The notes: generated from the letters alone by a model not told the origin. Numbered from the stretch's first letter, positions 31,639-45,500 are shown. The stretch: 64,000 nucleotides of DNA from Pedinophyceae sp. YPF-701 (GCA_916048055.1 CAJZHL010000012.1:1240001-1304000), one strand, 5' to 3'. Made by a program: numbers and translations.

Positions 31639-32462
31639 GCAGCAGCGCTGTCCATCGCGGTCATCTCACGCTATGCGCGGCATTCCTTCATCGGATGCCT
31701 CAGAGGCTCCGGTAGCACAAGGTCGACGGTGCACCAAGGTGCTCGCCAGCCCGACCGTGCGTCGCGAGTCGCGGACAGCCTCCATCGCGGCGTCGCGCCG
31801 GCAGAAGCTCGGCTGGATGCGCTCCACTGCCAGTGTTGCGCCTGGGCTGGACGAGCGGTGGTCCAGGTCGAGCGCGCTTGCGGCCCGATAGGGCGCTCCT
31901 GGCCGCAAACCGCACGCCCCTGGGCATTCAACATATTTCATCATCCACGTTCGAAGCACTGCGGGGCGTCGCGCAGGACCTCGCGCGCACGGCGGGCAGG
32001 CGGGGGTAGCCTAGCTTCCAAGCTCCTCACCTGGGCGCCGGCCTGGAGGATCATTTGCGTCGACCTGTGGCAGATGAGGTGTCAGGTGAAGTGCCCTGCC
32101 CGCCCGGAAGCGAATGTCACGCAAGTCACAACAACCACGCCCGCAGCGCCGCCCTTGGAAGCCGCTTTCGAGGCGCCGCCTGACCTCGGTTGCACTGGCA
32201 GACTTTTGCGCCGAGCTCGTACGCAGACTCCGCTCTCGGAGCTGAAGGGGCTGGCCCTTCCGCTGCCGGCTGCGCAGAGGCGACTGGAAGCAAGCACACG
32301 TCACAGTGGCGCGATCCCCGCGACAATCTCACGGTGCACGGAGCAGGGATGGTCGCCACACGCTGGGCGGCGCGCGTCGGGCGAGCCGGCGTCGCACGTG
32401 CGCCCGGCGCCTACCCTCCTAGCCTACATCTGGCCAATCTAAGCGCCCTCACCCGGCCCCTC
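31639..32462. other. Region upstream of RBD1 and downstream of SHMT
   Basis: It should contain the first exon and promoter of RBD1 (minus strand) and the SHMT 3' UTR. No exon could be fixed. Long open frames crossing it on the + strand (31,345-32,442; 32,190-32,894) are antisense artefacts of GC-rich sequence. Confidence 0.4.
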
Positions 32463-34338
32463 CTACAACGCCGACACATCAAAGCCGGGCATGGGGAACT
32501 TCGAGGCAAAGGCCTCGACCTCCTTCCTGATCGCCGCGATCTCCGGGTCCGCCACGATGCCCTTCTCGAAGTCCTTGAGCATCTTCCCGTGGCTCTCCTG
32601 CACCTTGAGGCACACCTTCACGACGCGGTCCAGCAGAGCAGCAATCACCTCCCAGTCCGCCTCCCTGAGGCCCCGCGACGTCATCGCCGGCGTCCCGATC
32701 CGCACGCCGCCGGGCGTCATCGCCGACGCGTCGCCGTACACGGCGTTCTTGTTCAGCGTGATGTGGCACAGATCGCACGCCCGCTCCATCTGCGAGAGCC
32801 GGGCGGGAGGCGCGTGAGACGCAGGCCGGGCCGCGTGGCGCTGCGGCGGTGCGGCGCGGGTCGGGGACGCGGGCGCGCACCTTGGAGCCCGTGACGCCCG
32901 TTGGCCGGAGGTCCCACAGCACGAGGTGGTTCTCCGTGCCGTCCGTGACGAGGTTGTAGCCCATCTTCATGAGGGCGTTGCCCAGCGCGACCGAGTTGGC
33001 CTTGACCTGCTTGATGTAGGCCTTGAAGTCGTCCGAGGTGGCGTGCTTGAGCGCCACGGCCAGCGCGCCGATCTGGTGGTTGTGCGGCCCGCCCTGGAGC
33101 GAGGGGAACACCGCGAAGTCGATCTTGTCGCCGTAGTCGTACTTGGTGCCCTCCGGCTCGCCCTTCCGCAGGCGGTCCGCGGGCTTGACGCCCTTGCGGT
33201 AGAAGATCATGCCCGCGCGCGGGCCGCGGAGCGACTTGTGCGTGGTGGTGGTCACCACGTCGCAGTACTCAAACGGCGAGTTGGCCTCGCGGGCCGCGAC
33301 CAGGCCGGAGATGTGCGCCATGTCGCACATCAGCAGGGCGCCCACCTGCGCACGACGCGCCGCACGCGCAACGTGAGTGCCAGAGTCCTGCAGGCACACC
33401 TGCGCAGCGGGCCCCCCGCGGCGGTGGGCGCGGGCGGGGCGGGAGCGGCTCCGTCCGCGCGGCGCGCACCTTGTCGGCGATCTCCCGGAAGCGCTTGTAG
33501 TCCCAGTCCCGCGGGTACGCGCTGCCGCCGCAGATGATCATCTTGGGGCGGAAGTCCATGGCCTTCTCGAGGAGCTTGTCGAAGTCGAGGAGGCCGGTGT
33601 CCATGTTGAGCTTGTACGGGAGGCTCTCGAAGAAGATGGAGGTGGCGGAGATCTTCCGCCCGAGCGCGTTGTAGTACCCGTGCGTGAGGTGCCCGCCCGA
33701 GGGCAGGTCCAGGCCCATGATGCGGTCGTGCGGCTGCAGGAGCGCGGTGTACACGGCGAAGTTGGCGGGGGAGCCCGAGTACGGCTGCACGTTGACGCCC
33801 CACTGCTCGGGGTCGAGCCCGTACGCGGTGAGGGCGCGGGACTTGCACAGCAGCTCGATCTTGTCAATGTTCTCGTTGCCGCCGTAGTACCGCGCGCCGG
33901 GCTGGCCCTCGCTGTACTTGTTCGTCAGACACGACCCCAGCGCCTCCATCACCGGCATCGACGTGAAGTTCTCGGACGCGATCAGCTCGATGCCCGTCCT
34001 GCGAGCGGAACAGCAACAGGCCGCACTCAGGACGGCCCTGCCTCGCGAAAGCACCGCCGTTTCCCCACGGTTACCGCTCGGCCGGCTCGAGCGCTGTTTG
34101 CAGCGCGGGCCGCGTGCGCGCGTCCCCACCAGCGCGCCGCAGTGCACAGGGCAACGCGCCGGCACGCAGCCACAGCGGTGCGCAAGGCCGCGGGCCGTGG
34201 CGCCCCCACGAGCGCGCAAGCGTGACGAGCCTTCCGCGCCGCGCACCATTGCCTCTTCTTCTCATCCTGGATGATGCCGTAGACCTCGGGGTCCGCGTCC
34301 TTGAGCGCCTTGAGGGCCTCGGGGAACACACCGTCCAT
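32463..34338 (-). CDS. SHMT: Serine hydroxymethyltransferase
   Basis: PLP enzyme interconverting serine and glycine with tetrahydrofolate. Exon 1 (34,338 to about 34,258) reads from [20 protein letters not shown] to DEKKRQ. After an intron the Trp codon is completed and the chain continues [13 protein letters not shown], then [71 protein letters not shown]. After further introns come [38 protein letters not shown] (Schiff-base Lys in [11 protein letters not shown]), [18 protein letters not shown], and the terminal [15 protein letters not shown] to [20 protein letters not shown]. All catalytic landmarks are present; about 470 aa. There is no obvious targeting peptide from this Met, suggesting the cytosolic form. 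Very GC-rich. Confidence 0.96.
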
Positions 34339-35240
34339 CCTGCCTCCCGCTCGCGCGCAAACACACGCCCTGCACTCCTGCGCCGAAGTGGAGCCCGTGC
34401 CGCGGAGTCAGCGAGAAGGCGGGGAGCGGGCAGTGCGCACACGCCTTCTGCCCGCACTGCGACGGGCGCCGGGCCGCCACACACGGCTGCCCTTGTGCAT
34501 CTCGTCAGTAGCAACGGGCAAACGTGGAAAATACACGACCGGTGCCGCGCGCTGAAACTCGCCACGGCGACACAAGCTGCTGCTCTGCATCGGGAGCGCT
34601 CTCTAAGACTCAGAGGAAGACGGGAATCAATCGAGGTTACCGCCCGTGCGTGCAGCCTCGCCCTGCGACCAACGTCGCACTGGAGGCAGCGAGACGCGAT
34701 AGCTGTATCGAAATTCGTATCTGAGTCTTTGGAGCCGTGTCAACACGCGCGAAACGGCGCCGAAAGCCGCTTCCAAATCTCACCTCGACTACAAACGCTC
34801 TCGGTGTTGTAGGTTGCAAATTTGTCGCGAACCCGTCACTTCTGTGCGCTTCACACACGGCGCCCCCAGCAGGAAGCCGACAGCCGGCGCCCACCGCTGA
34901 GGCCGACGCAGCTTCCAAGTCAGGCATCAGACAGACGGGCCGTGCCGGCCCGGGGCCGCCACGTCGCGGCTCTATCGTCTCAGGTGCGCGTCACTGCAAG
35001 CAGTTGCATGCGTCGCACGATACGCAAGCGCTTGACGACTTCGCCGGACAGCTCTCGCGGTGCCTGTGGCCAAGCTGAGGTCGGGCGGCGCGCGTTTTTC
35101 GAGGGCAACGCAAGCTTTCCGCGGCGGCAACAGTTGACGATGTCTCAGCTGATTCTGTAGTCCATACAACGCAGTCCACCGAGGCGCTGCCAAGGACGGC
35201 GTGCTGTACTCCTTGCGCTGAGTTGCACCAACCCTCCAGG
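34339..35240. other. Divergent intergenic region, SHMT and NAA25
   Basis: About 0.9 kb between the starts of SHMT (-) and NAA25 (+). No conserved reading frame was seen; the short open frames on both strands lack family features. It presumably holds both promoters. Confidence 0.5.
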
Positions 35241-38200
35241 ATGGCGAGTCTTGTGCTCGGGCAGCAGCTCGAGCAGGTCTACAGTTTGCTTGAGGCATCG
35301 CAGTGGAAGACCGCCCTGAAGATCCTGGATCAGATCGTCGCGAAGAAGAGCTTCAAGGGGAACGCCGAGGTAACGACCGCTCCGCCTGGGCACGCATGCA
35401 GCTGCGTCGTCCCAATGCCGGTGGCATGGCGTTGACCGGCTGGGGCCCGGCTCAACCGCTCGAGCAAGCCAGCGATCGCTCCCTCTGTGCTGCGCTTGTG
35501 CCCAACGGGTCGCAGTGCGCATGCCTGGCCACGAAGCGGCCAGTGCGTAGTGGAACTCCCTTCTTCATTGTCGTGACATGCAGCTTCTGATGCGCACGGC
35601 TGTTCAACGGCCATTGTCACGCACGCAAGGGAAGAAGTTGCGCTCATGCAACCGAACCCCGTGACTGTGCGTGGCTGCAGGTACGTGTGCTCAGGGCAAT
35701 CGCCCTGCAACGTCTTGGGCGGGGCAGTGAAGCTCTGGAGATCTGCGCGGACATCAGGAAGGACAAGGCCATCCTCTCGGACTCCAACGTGCTGACGCTT
35801 GCATCTAACGTGTATCGGTGGGAGCGCCGGCCCGCCGAGCTGGGCTCGATGTATGAAGACGCGTGCGCGGCAAATCCCGGAAACATGCACCTCCTTCAGG
35901 AAGCCTTCCGGGTGAGGCCTCGCCCATGTGTGTGTCAGCCCACCGCCCCCCGCTGAACGTGTGGGGAAGGAGCACAGCGCCCAAGAGCAAGCATCGCGAT
36001 GCGCTGCAGGCCAACATGTCGGCGTTCAACTTCGTGAAGCAGCAACAGATCGCCATGAAACTCAACAGGGGTGCGCCATCCGACAAGCACTTCTGGTGGG
36101 TCGTCATGAGCGTCCTCCTGCAAGCACGCAACGCTGGAATGGCCGCACGTCGCGACCAGGCGGCACCAGCTGGGCCGGGCGCGCAGCAGCTGCTGAAGCT
36201 GGCGGACGGCATGATCTCCAAGCACCTCGGCAGGGCGGCATCGCTCAGCGCCGACCAGCTGCTGGTCGCCGTGCACGTCCTGCGAGCGATGGACAGACCC
36301 GGCGACGCGCTCGATCACCTGAGGTGTGGCCACAGGTTTCACCGCCCGTTGCGCCTCGACCACCTCGCAGGCAGGCGTCAAGGATTGAAAACATGTGCAT
36401 CATGTTGGCGGCCCGTGCAGGTCCGAGGTGGGACGAAACGCGCTGCCTCTGGATCATGAGAGGATCGGCCTCGAGGCCGTGCTTCTGGAGGACTGCGGGG
36501 ACTACCCGTCGGCAGCCGCGTCATACCTGACGCTGCTGGATGTGGTGGGTGGACCCCTCGCCGAGGCCGCGCATCAGCACGACAGGGCGGGGCGCGAACA
36601 CGTGCTGAACGTGACCCTTCCCCGCGTCCGCAGGACAAGGACGACTTCCACGCGTGGCTGAAATATCTGGATTGCATGCTGCCTGGGGGCGAGCCGTGGC
36701 GCGACGTTGTGCAAGGCGGGCTCGACTCTCTTGTGTCGCTCTCTCAGGCGGATAGGCGGCGCAGCGCGTGCGACGTGTCGTTGGAGGATGCGGTCGCCGC
36801 GGTAGAGTCGGCGATCGCCAGGTTTGAAGGAGGGGCAGAGGAAAACAACAGCGGGTGCGTGCCCCTGGATCCCAAGTGGACCGCGCGCCCCCGCACTGCG
36901 CTGGTGGAAAGTGGCTTTTTTACAACGCTCGACCGCCTTGAGGCGCAGGTGTCGGAGCGTCCTATTAGCTCGCACCGAGCTTGCGTACCGACTGCACCTG
37001 ATGTCGGAGCCTGGGCAGCGCGACGGCGAGCAGCTTGCAAATGCCATGTACGCATACTTCAAAGGATGCTCGACGGTCAGTTCATGTGCGTCGGACCTCG
37101 GCAGGTACTGTGCTGAGATATCCTCATTCCCGCAGGTGCGCAACCCAACGTCACGCTCCTGAGGCCTTGCTCCGCGGCCTGTGCGCTCCAGCGACGTCGC
37201 GCGTAACCGATGGTTCGAGCTCGCTCCGCAGGCAGCTCAACGCCTCGCTGACCGGCTCGAGGGCGACACGAAGGACCCTGATCTCTCAGGGGACATGCGC
37301 CAGGCCACCAACGACCTACGGGCGAGAGTGTGCGCGCTGCGCCTGCGGCACGAGCTAGGATGCGATGGAGAGGTGGGCGACTCGATCGATCTTCCCGCGG
37401 CATCCTTGTCATGCATCGCAGTCGCCGGTGCACTCACCCATGGGCCCATCGGACCTTTTGCTTGGCAGGATGGAGACAGCCTCGCGCGGCACGCACATAG
37501 GCTCATGGATTTGTACGCTGCGGCCTCGCCGCTCTCCAAGGACCTCGATCCCCGGGAACGCGGACCTGCTGAGGATGTTGCCCTTATTGCAGCTGGGTGT
37601 CTTGTGGACTGCTACCGCCCCACCGTCACGGACCACGCCAATACTGGGCGTCTCATTCAGGTACAGCTCTGGCGCGATGTCGCGGCGATGCGGCAGCGGC
37701 TTCGGAGCCTCGCTGCATGAGGACGTGTCCCCGACACAGTGCACATCGTGTGTCTGCAGGCGCTTCTGTGCCTGGAGGCTGCCATCAAGAAGCGGCCATA
37801 CAGCGCGAATCTTCGGATTGCCGCCGGTTCCCTCATGGGAATCCTCGGATCCGCAGAGGAGGCCGCGAAGCACTTCAAGCGCCTGGACATCAAGTTCATC
37901 CAGAACGACTCCCTGGCGGGTGAGGCCGGACCCGAACCGGATGGGTCGTCACAAATACTGATCTGTTGCAGGGAACTGTCTGGCGGACAGTTCAAGGCTC
38001 ATCTGAGTCGTCAGCATACTGAAACGCCCCTCAAACTGTTCAACTTTCTTGCAGGGCACATCTGCCTGCCGACGGCCTCCTCGCTATCGTCGCTTGCTGA
38101 AGTGCAGCACCTCTGTCGGCAGGAAGTTGCGCTTTTTGACGACCATGAAGGCTCGGCGGGTGATACGCTCACAATCGCCTACGAACATGGAACACTATCT

Positions 38201-39504
38201 AAAGTGAGTTGACACGCTGTGCCTGCAATCGTGACAGAGGGGCAGCGCTCCGTCCCCGCCTTGAAGTCGAGTCTCACTCTGGGCACTGTGGCACAGGTGA
38301 TCGAGATGGTCGACTTCAAGGAGAGGCTGGAGTACTCCCATGCCCGCCTGGTAGCGCGCCAAGAAGGCAGCATCAGCGCCATATCCTCCATCTTCACCCA
38401 AAGGCCCGATCGGCAAAGCCTGCAAGCAGCACTCGAGCAGGCTGTCGGCAGCAGTGCGTCCCCCCAAGCGAACCTTCATATGGAATTCAACGAAGACCTC
38501 ACCGTCCGCCCGTCCTGGTTACCCCCCGCGAGCTGTGCTCCTCCGCATGCACTGCTCTCATGGTTCTCTCGCGAGAGGAAGAGCACCGCGTGGTGGCAGG
38601 AGGCGGGGTCGTCCTGCGCACCACTCCCCGCATCCTCCTCGTGGCGGGCCGAGTGTGCGTCGACCGCGACGCTGCGTAATCTTGTGCCGCGGATTCTCCT
38701 TTGCGCCCTCGATACGGAGTATTCGACGACTTCGCGAGAGGTTCTGCAGCAGGCACTCGCCAGCCTGTCTCAAGAAACATGGGATGGACAATGCAGCGTC
38801 CTGACTGGTGTTGGGGTGGTGCAGGGATACAGCCATGCTGTGCTTACGGCGGCACTACAGGGTAGCGCCTCCGATTCGCCAGAAGCAGCCACAGCCCTGG
38901 CGAACTGCCTTTTCGCCGGATTAACCACGATCAAGCATGCGTGTGCCGTTCCGGTGGGTGCCGGGTCTGCACGGGACGTGGGGATCTGCGGCGCGCTCGC
39001 TTCGCAAGAGATGGTGTGGGCCGCCATCGCCCTCGAGGCGCTGGCCCGCAGGCTCGGGCTCGCTGCACCCGCTGGCAAGAAGGGCAAGGCGATGAAATCG
39101 CTGCCCGAGGGCCGTCGGGGAGGGTGCGACGCCGTTCAGGCAACTTGTCAGGTGCGCACGCGGCACATGTAGGAGAGCCACGTGATAAAAACCCGCTTAC
39201 GTGGCGAAATGTTCATCGGTCACACACACAGTCACATGCATTGCAGGAGGTGTCGCGCGTCTGCAAGGAAGCTGTCGTGCTGATCGACCAGGTGTGCGCG
39301 GAGATGCGTTCGAAGCAGGCATGCAGCAGAATCGTCGGCACAGTCGAGTCCGAGCTGCCCGGGGCATCGTTGTGGGCCTGGGAGCTGGACAAGAAGCAAG
39401 TGGAAAACAGAGTGCGAGCTATCCTCGACGGACAGGCGAGCTGTCTCGACGTGGCGCGGAAGTACGTAGGAACGATTGGCACGAACCTTGGGCAGCTCAA
39501 GTGA
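35241..39504 (+). CDS. NAA25: NatB auxiliary subunit NAA25/MDM20-like
   Basis: Ribosome-anchoring TPR subunit of the NatB N-terminal acetyltransferase. Exons in order: SLVLGQQLEQVYSLLEASQW; RAIALQRLGRGSEALEICAD with RRPAELGSMYEDACAANP; SDKHFWWVVMSVLLQARNAG and ISKHLGRAASLSADQLLVAV; ERIGLEAVLLEDCGDYPSAA; FHAWLKYLDCMLPGG; TELAYRLHLMSEPGQRDGEQ with NAMYAYFKGC; ALLCLEAAIKKRPYSANLRI with FKRLDIKFIQNDSLA; FKERLEYSHARLV; and a final exon ending TIGTNLGQLK at 39,504. FWxVVMS, the YFK motif and LDxKxIQxD match NAA25. The partner catalytic subunit NAA20 is not in the window. About ten or more GT-AG introns make it the most intron-rich gene of the right part; several borders remain approximate. Confidence 0.88.
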
Positions 39505-39571
39505 GAGCAGCGGGTCTCACAGCACATTCCGACGCGGCCGTGGCATTCCCCCAAGTCCTCATCCCTATAAC

Positions 39572-42500
39572 TCACTTGTAATACTGGCTGAGGTCCTCCC
39601 CGGCGAGCGCCTCGAGTTCTCGCACGAGGTCGTGCGCCCTTGCTTCCACGCGCACGTCGCTGTCCTCCATCAGCTCCGACAGGAACGGCAGGGACTCGGG
39701 CAGCAGGACGAGGTACTCCTCGCGCACCCGCTGCACGAGCTGCCCGAGGGCCGCGAGCGCGAGGAGCTTCGTGCGCGCCGAGGGCGAGCGCGTGGCCATG
39801 AGCACCTGCTGATGCAGGGGTTTCCACACAACGTCACTGCCCGCCGTCACCGCCAGCTGCGCCAAACACTCTGCAACAGCAACGCCGTACGCGTCGCCGG
39901 CGGCGAAAGGACCGCTGTCCTCGATCGCCGCGAACACGGGGTCGTCAAAGCATGCCTCCTGGAGCAAGTGCGCAGGAGGCTCTTGGTCGAGCTGCGCCAC
40001 GACGGCTGGCGCCAGCGCACTGAAACGATCCTGGTCGAGGAATACTCCACTGTCGTACTGCAGGCATCGATGCAGGGCCGCCAAGACGCGGAACCGCAAG
40101 AGCCACAGGTCATCGTTGCAGTCGCGATCGGGTGCTGGCGTGGCAGCCTTGCGCTTCTTTTTCGACCGCTTCTCCTTGAGATGTGCGTTCCCCGCGAGCA
40201 CGGAAACGATGGCGTCGCCGACGTAGCGGAAGTAGGGCACCAACACAGTGCGCATGCGCCCCCCCAGGGCAGACACGACAGCGAAGGCTGTCGCCATCCG
40301 TGCGGTATCCGCGCCCTCCGTTCCGCGCGAGGACATGCCCGTCCAGTCCACCAGCCGCAGGAAGAGGGGTTTGAACAAAGCCTCGCTCAGTTTCATGATC
40401 AGGGCGACCACTGCTGCAACTGCGGCCTGCTCGACTTTCTCGATCTGCGCCCTGTCGGCTATGCCCGCTGGACGACGCCTCCGCACATCGAGCGCCTTCA
40501 GCAGTGCGACGAACAGCGCGTCGTGGTGTTCCGCCGCAGTCTTCGGTTGCATGGCCTTGCTGGTCGCAGCAAACATGCCGAGCAGCTTCGCGGTCGAGTC
40601 CGCGCCTTCCGCGACGCACGCCTCCAGCCGCGAGATCAGCGCTGGCACGATGAGTCGCGGTGGCACTACGCTGACGTCGCACAGCGTGTTGCGCACCGCC
40701 TCTGCTGCCTCTGCACACACGCCGTCCTGGTCGTCTTGCAGGAGAGCTGGCGACAGCACGATCGCAAGGATTCGTCCCAGAAACGGGCTGCAGAACGCGC
40801 CCATGCCCTCGACGATCGCACCGCACGCGGAGATGCCCGAGGCCAGCTCGAGCTCCACTGTGTCCTTGTCCAGCCCAGGTGATGGCCCGTCCTCCTCGCT
40901 GTCGCCGCCGTCCTCCTCGGCGTCCGGCGGGCTGTCCGAGGGGCGCAGCGCGAACGTGCGCAGCGCGGCCTCGACGGTGTCCAGCAGCACGCTGGACAGC
41001 TGCGGCAGGTGGCCTAGCAGCTTGACCCCAAGGGCGGTGGCAAGCGAGGCGATCGTGACCATCGCGCTAGCACGCACCCCGCGCTGCTCCCTCGCGAGGC
41101 ACGCCGAGATCGCGGGGACCGCCACGCAGAGCTCCGCGGCGAAGTCCTCCCCGCAGGCCTTCGCAAGGCTGTCCAGCGCAACCAGCGCGGACTGCGCCGC
41201 CAGCGCCCCGCTGGGGTCGTCCGCCGCTGCAAGTAGCGCCGCAGCGGGCTCCACCGCCCGGAGCGCCGCGAGCAGCACGTTGCGCTCCTTCTCGGCGCGC
41301 TCGTCCCCCGTCAGCAGCGTCACCAGCGGGTCCTCCGCGAGGTCGAGCGAGCTGATGCGCTGCGCCGTCAGACGGAAAGCCGTGCGCGCAACGCCTGGGT
41401 CCTCGTGCGCACACAGCTCCGACAGCGCCGCCAGGTGTGCCTCGGGGTCCATGCGCCCCTGCAGCGCGTCGAGCGCGGCGTACAGGCTGTCCGACGCGGC
41501 CTCGAGCGCCCGGCTGCGTGCGTTGCGACCCTCCCGCACTGCGGTCGCGAGCTGCGGCCCCACGCTGCGCAGGTCCGACAGGAGCGCCTCGAGGAGTGAG
41601 CGGTAGGCATCCTGCGCTTCAGACGTCGCCTCCGATGCCGGCAGCGAGAGGCGCGTGGCGCGCGGTCCGCCCATGAGATCGGCAACAAACGCGATGCAGG
41701 CCACGTGCAGGGGCTGGTGCAGCTCGTGGCCGACGTCCCGCGCCGCGAGCTCGAGTGCGTCGGCGAGTGCCGCGATGCGGTCCGCGGCCGGGGCCGCACG
41801 GCAGACATCGGTCAGCGCGTCGATGAGGCCCTCGTCGGGCTGTTGCGGGCTGCCGGCGTCGAGGGCCGCGGCGAGCACCTGCAACACGACCGCGGCAAGC
41901 ACCTCCCTGCCTGGTGCCGCCTCGAGCAGCGCTGTGAGGAGGGGCACGCGTCTGGATGCGGGCGCCTGCGGGAGAGCGGAGGCGAAGCCCGCCACCAGGT
42001 CACGCATGGGCCGCTGGTCCGCCTGCCACGCGGGGACGATTGCGCGCAGGACTGTCGCTGCCGCCCCCTGCACGCGCACGCCCCCGTCCGCTGCGAACGA
42101 GCCGCTGACGGCCGCGAGGAGCTCGATCGCGCGAGACGACACCTGCTCGGGCGCGGCAGACGCGAGCGAGGCCAGCAGCGACAGAGCAGCTGCCCGGCAC
42201 GCTGCGTTCGGGCCGCCCCCCGCGCAACTCACGATGAGGTCGACGTCCGTGGCCTGCGCCAGTGAACGCTCGCTGGCGACGAGCCGGTCGAGTGCAGAGA
42301 GCACTAGCTGGAGGCCGTACGCCGCGACCGCAACGCTCGCGCCCGCGCTCTCCCCGGCGTCGCTGCCGGCATCGCTGCCGGCGTTGAGGCGCTCCACGGC
42401 GGCGACCAGCTCCTTCGCAAGACCAATCAGCGGGTCCAGCAGCGCCCTAGGCTGCTCGATGCCATCGCGCCACTGGAGGAGCTCCAGCACCGCCTGTGCG

Positions 42501-45500
42501 CGCTGCCATGCGATGGCGTCATCCAGCACGGCAGCTGGGCGCACAGTGGCTGCAGGGGCGCTCGCGGCGCGCTTCTTCCTGGACGGGGGCGCCGCAGCTG
42601 CGGCTCCGTCGCCAAGCATGATGGAGGCGAGGAGCTCGCCCGTGAGCGGCGCGTTCTCCACGGCTTTGCGTGCCGCAGCAGCGGCCCCCTCGTTTGCATC
42701 GTGGTCCGCCATGAACAGCGCCCGCGAGACGGCCTCGCGGCGCAGGCCGGCGGGCAGGCACGCGAGCACACCTGGCCTCAGCGCGCTCGCCGCGGCGGCG
42801 CGCAGGTCGGCCGGGGCCGGTCCCGCCTCTGTCGACAGCAGGCGCAACAGACTCCCCGCGGCGTCCTGCACCTGACCGGCGTCAACGCCGACCAGGGCGT
42901 CCTCCACGAGCACGTCGCTCAGCAGCTGCACTCCAAGGCGACGCACCTCCCGGGCGCCGGCCGCCTCCCCGGCCTCGGCGAGCCGCCCCAGCAGGGGCAG
43001 CGCGGCCTGGAGCAGCTGCGGTTGGGCCACGTGGCGGCCCAGCACGGTCAGCGCGAGGCTCGTGGGTCCGCACTCCGAGGCGTCTAGCTGGCACTGCTGT
43101 ACGCAGCGCGTGAGGTACTCCAGCAACGCCGCCGCAGTCCCCGCGGGCAGCAGGGCCTGTGCCACGCCCTGCGCCTGCTGTTTGCCACGGCCCCTGCCCC
43201 GCGCACCGGTCTTCGTCGAGGATCCGAGGAGCGCGTTGTCGAGCAGGACCTCGACGTACCCGCGGTCCGCCCCGAAGTGCGAGCGGTGCGACCCGACCGC
43301 TTCGAGCACGTGCTTCACCTGCGCTGCCGTCAAGTGCGAGGCCTTGGCAATGGCCGCGCAGCTCGTCTGGCAGCTCGCGCACGCGCCCGCCGCGGAGGCA
43401 GCCGCCTTCCGCACGCGCTTCGACGCAGCGCCGCACGCCGACACCAGCTGCAGCGCGAACAGCGCGCTCGGCGTGTCTTGGCCAGAGGGCGCTGCTAGGG
43501 ACACGGTGAGCGCTCCGAGGGCCGCTGCCGCTGCCTCCGGAGGCGCATCCTCGGCGGTGAATATCTTCGAGAGGAACTCGCCGGGCACCCCGCCGGCGAC
43601 GTCCACGGCCGCCTCGAATATCATCCGCGCCGCGCCCCCGTCGTGTGCCGTCACCGCAGCAAGGCCACTGAGCACGCGGGAGGCCAGGTGCGCGTCACCG
43701 GCGCCCGCTGCGGCCGCGAGCGCGGCCAGGAGACCGTCCCGGAGAGCCGTGCCCACGGCAACGCGCGGGCGCTTGCGCAGGACACGCCAGAAGGTTGGAG
43801 GGACTGCGTCGTCCCACAAGCACACCGTCGCCGGGAGGCCGTCCTGCCCGACCTCCAGAGCCTCCGATACATACTCCACATGCTGCAGAGCGAGGTCAGC
43901 CGCAGCCTTCGCGCAGGCGAGCGCGCCCGACTGCTGCCCGCACGCGACCGCCGCCATGCCCAGGGCGATCGCCGCCGCTGCCAAGGCGTGCACGCGCCGC
44001 GCCGCGCCGGCCAGCCCCGCCACGAGCGGCGCGAGTGTCTCCGGATCACGCGCGACCGCGGCCGCGACCCCGCGGAGGCGCCCCTCGCTGGCCCGCGCCG
44101 CGTCAGGCTCCTCTGCCTTGGCCTGCTTGCTGCCTGCGCGCCCCTTGCGCGCGCCCCCGCCGACGAGCGCAAACAGGGGGTGCTTCGTGCCCTGCGCGGC
44201 CTCGGTCGCCGCCGCTGCGACCTGGGCCAGGCTGGAGCCCGCGGGCACGACGAGGAGCCCCAGCAGTTCCGCGACGCCCGAGTCAGGGCCCGACTGGCAC
44301 GCGAGGCGCTTCCCGAGCGCGGCTGTCAGGGCGACGGCGCACCGCACGTCGTCCGCGATCTGCTGCGCGGCCTCGTCGCCCTTGCGCGGTTTCCTCGCGA
44401 GCGCGTCGGCGCGGGAGGCGAGGGCCCCCTCAAGCGCGGCACACACCGCCTCCTGCGGGGCGTCGCGCAGGACGTCCGACGCCAGCGCGGCCTCGACCAC
44501 GTCCGGCTCGTCGTCCGCGATGCGCCGAAGCAGCGCCTCCCGCGCGAACGCCAGCAGCTCCGCCCGCGCGTCCTCATCGCCCGCCGGTGCTGCCAGGGCC
44601 GCGTCCAGCTGCTCGAGCGCGGCGATGCGGACGCCGGCGGCGGGCGCGTCGACAGCGTGTAGGAGCGTCAACGCGGCTTCGGGGACAATCGCCCGCGGCG
44701 TGGCGTGCAGCACGTCGCCCAAGAAGGCCTTCAGGCGCTTGTTCTGCCCCTTTGACGACGTGAGGTGCTCCGTGACGCTCGCGTCCACCGCGGCGGGGTA
44801 CCGGCGGTCCAGGGCCTGCACGATGAGCTTGAGGTCCTTGGCTGCGGCGCCTGCCTCCTGCCCGGACTCGACCGCCCGAAGCAGGGCGGACGCCAGCGTG
44901 GCTGCCACGTCGCTGCTCAGCGGCGCACAACGCACGAGGCCCAGCAGCGCCGCTGCGTGCACGCGAGGCTCCTCAGCCATCGCGTCCACGACGAGCGCGA
45001 CGAGCCGCCCCACGTCCGCCCCGGCGTCCGCGAGCGCCGTCAGTTCCCCGGGGAGGTCGGGGATGTTGGCCAGGCTGCGGGTGCACGCCGGCGGGAGGGA
45101 CGCCACGGCGGGCTGCGTCGCGACCAGCAGGGCCGCGAGCGCGACGGCCTGCCCGTACAGCGCCTCCTCGGGGCACAGGCACACGAGCTCCAGCAGATCT
45201 GCAGCACCACGCAGGCGAGTGCGCAGTCAGACAGGGGCGGGGGGCAGGTGCGCGTGTGGCCGCGCGTGCCCGACGCGCCTCGGGGAATACAAACTGATAC
45301 GCTCAGGCCGTGCCGTTTCGAACGGCCGGCGTCACGGGAGAGTTCTCGTCACCGGCGCAGTCACCACGTGCGGACGCAGCGGCGGGACGAGCGCGCGGCG
45401 ACACGCACCTGCCGCGACGCTCCCGTCGAGTTCGGTGCGCTTCAGCAGCACCCCGAGCACCATGAAGGTCGCTGCGCGGAACTCGGAGGTGGCCTCCCTG

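Noticed and set aside
31345-32442. 365-codon open frame on the + strand
   Set aside because: It is antisense to the RBD1 exons and extends into intergenic DNA.
33377-34225. 282-codon open frame on the + strand
   Set aside because: It is antisense to SHMT, which carries all its catalytic motifs on the minus strand.
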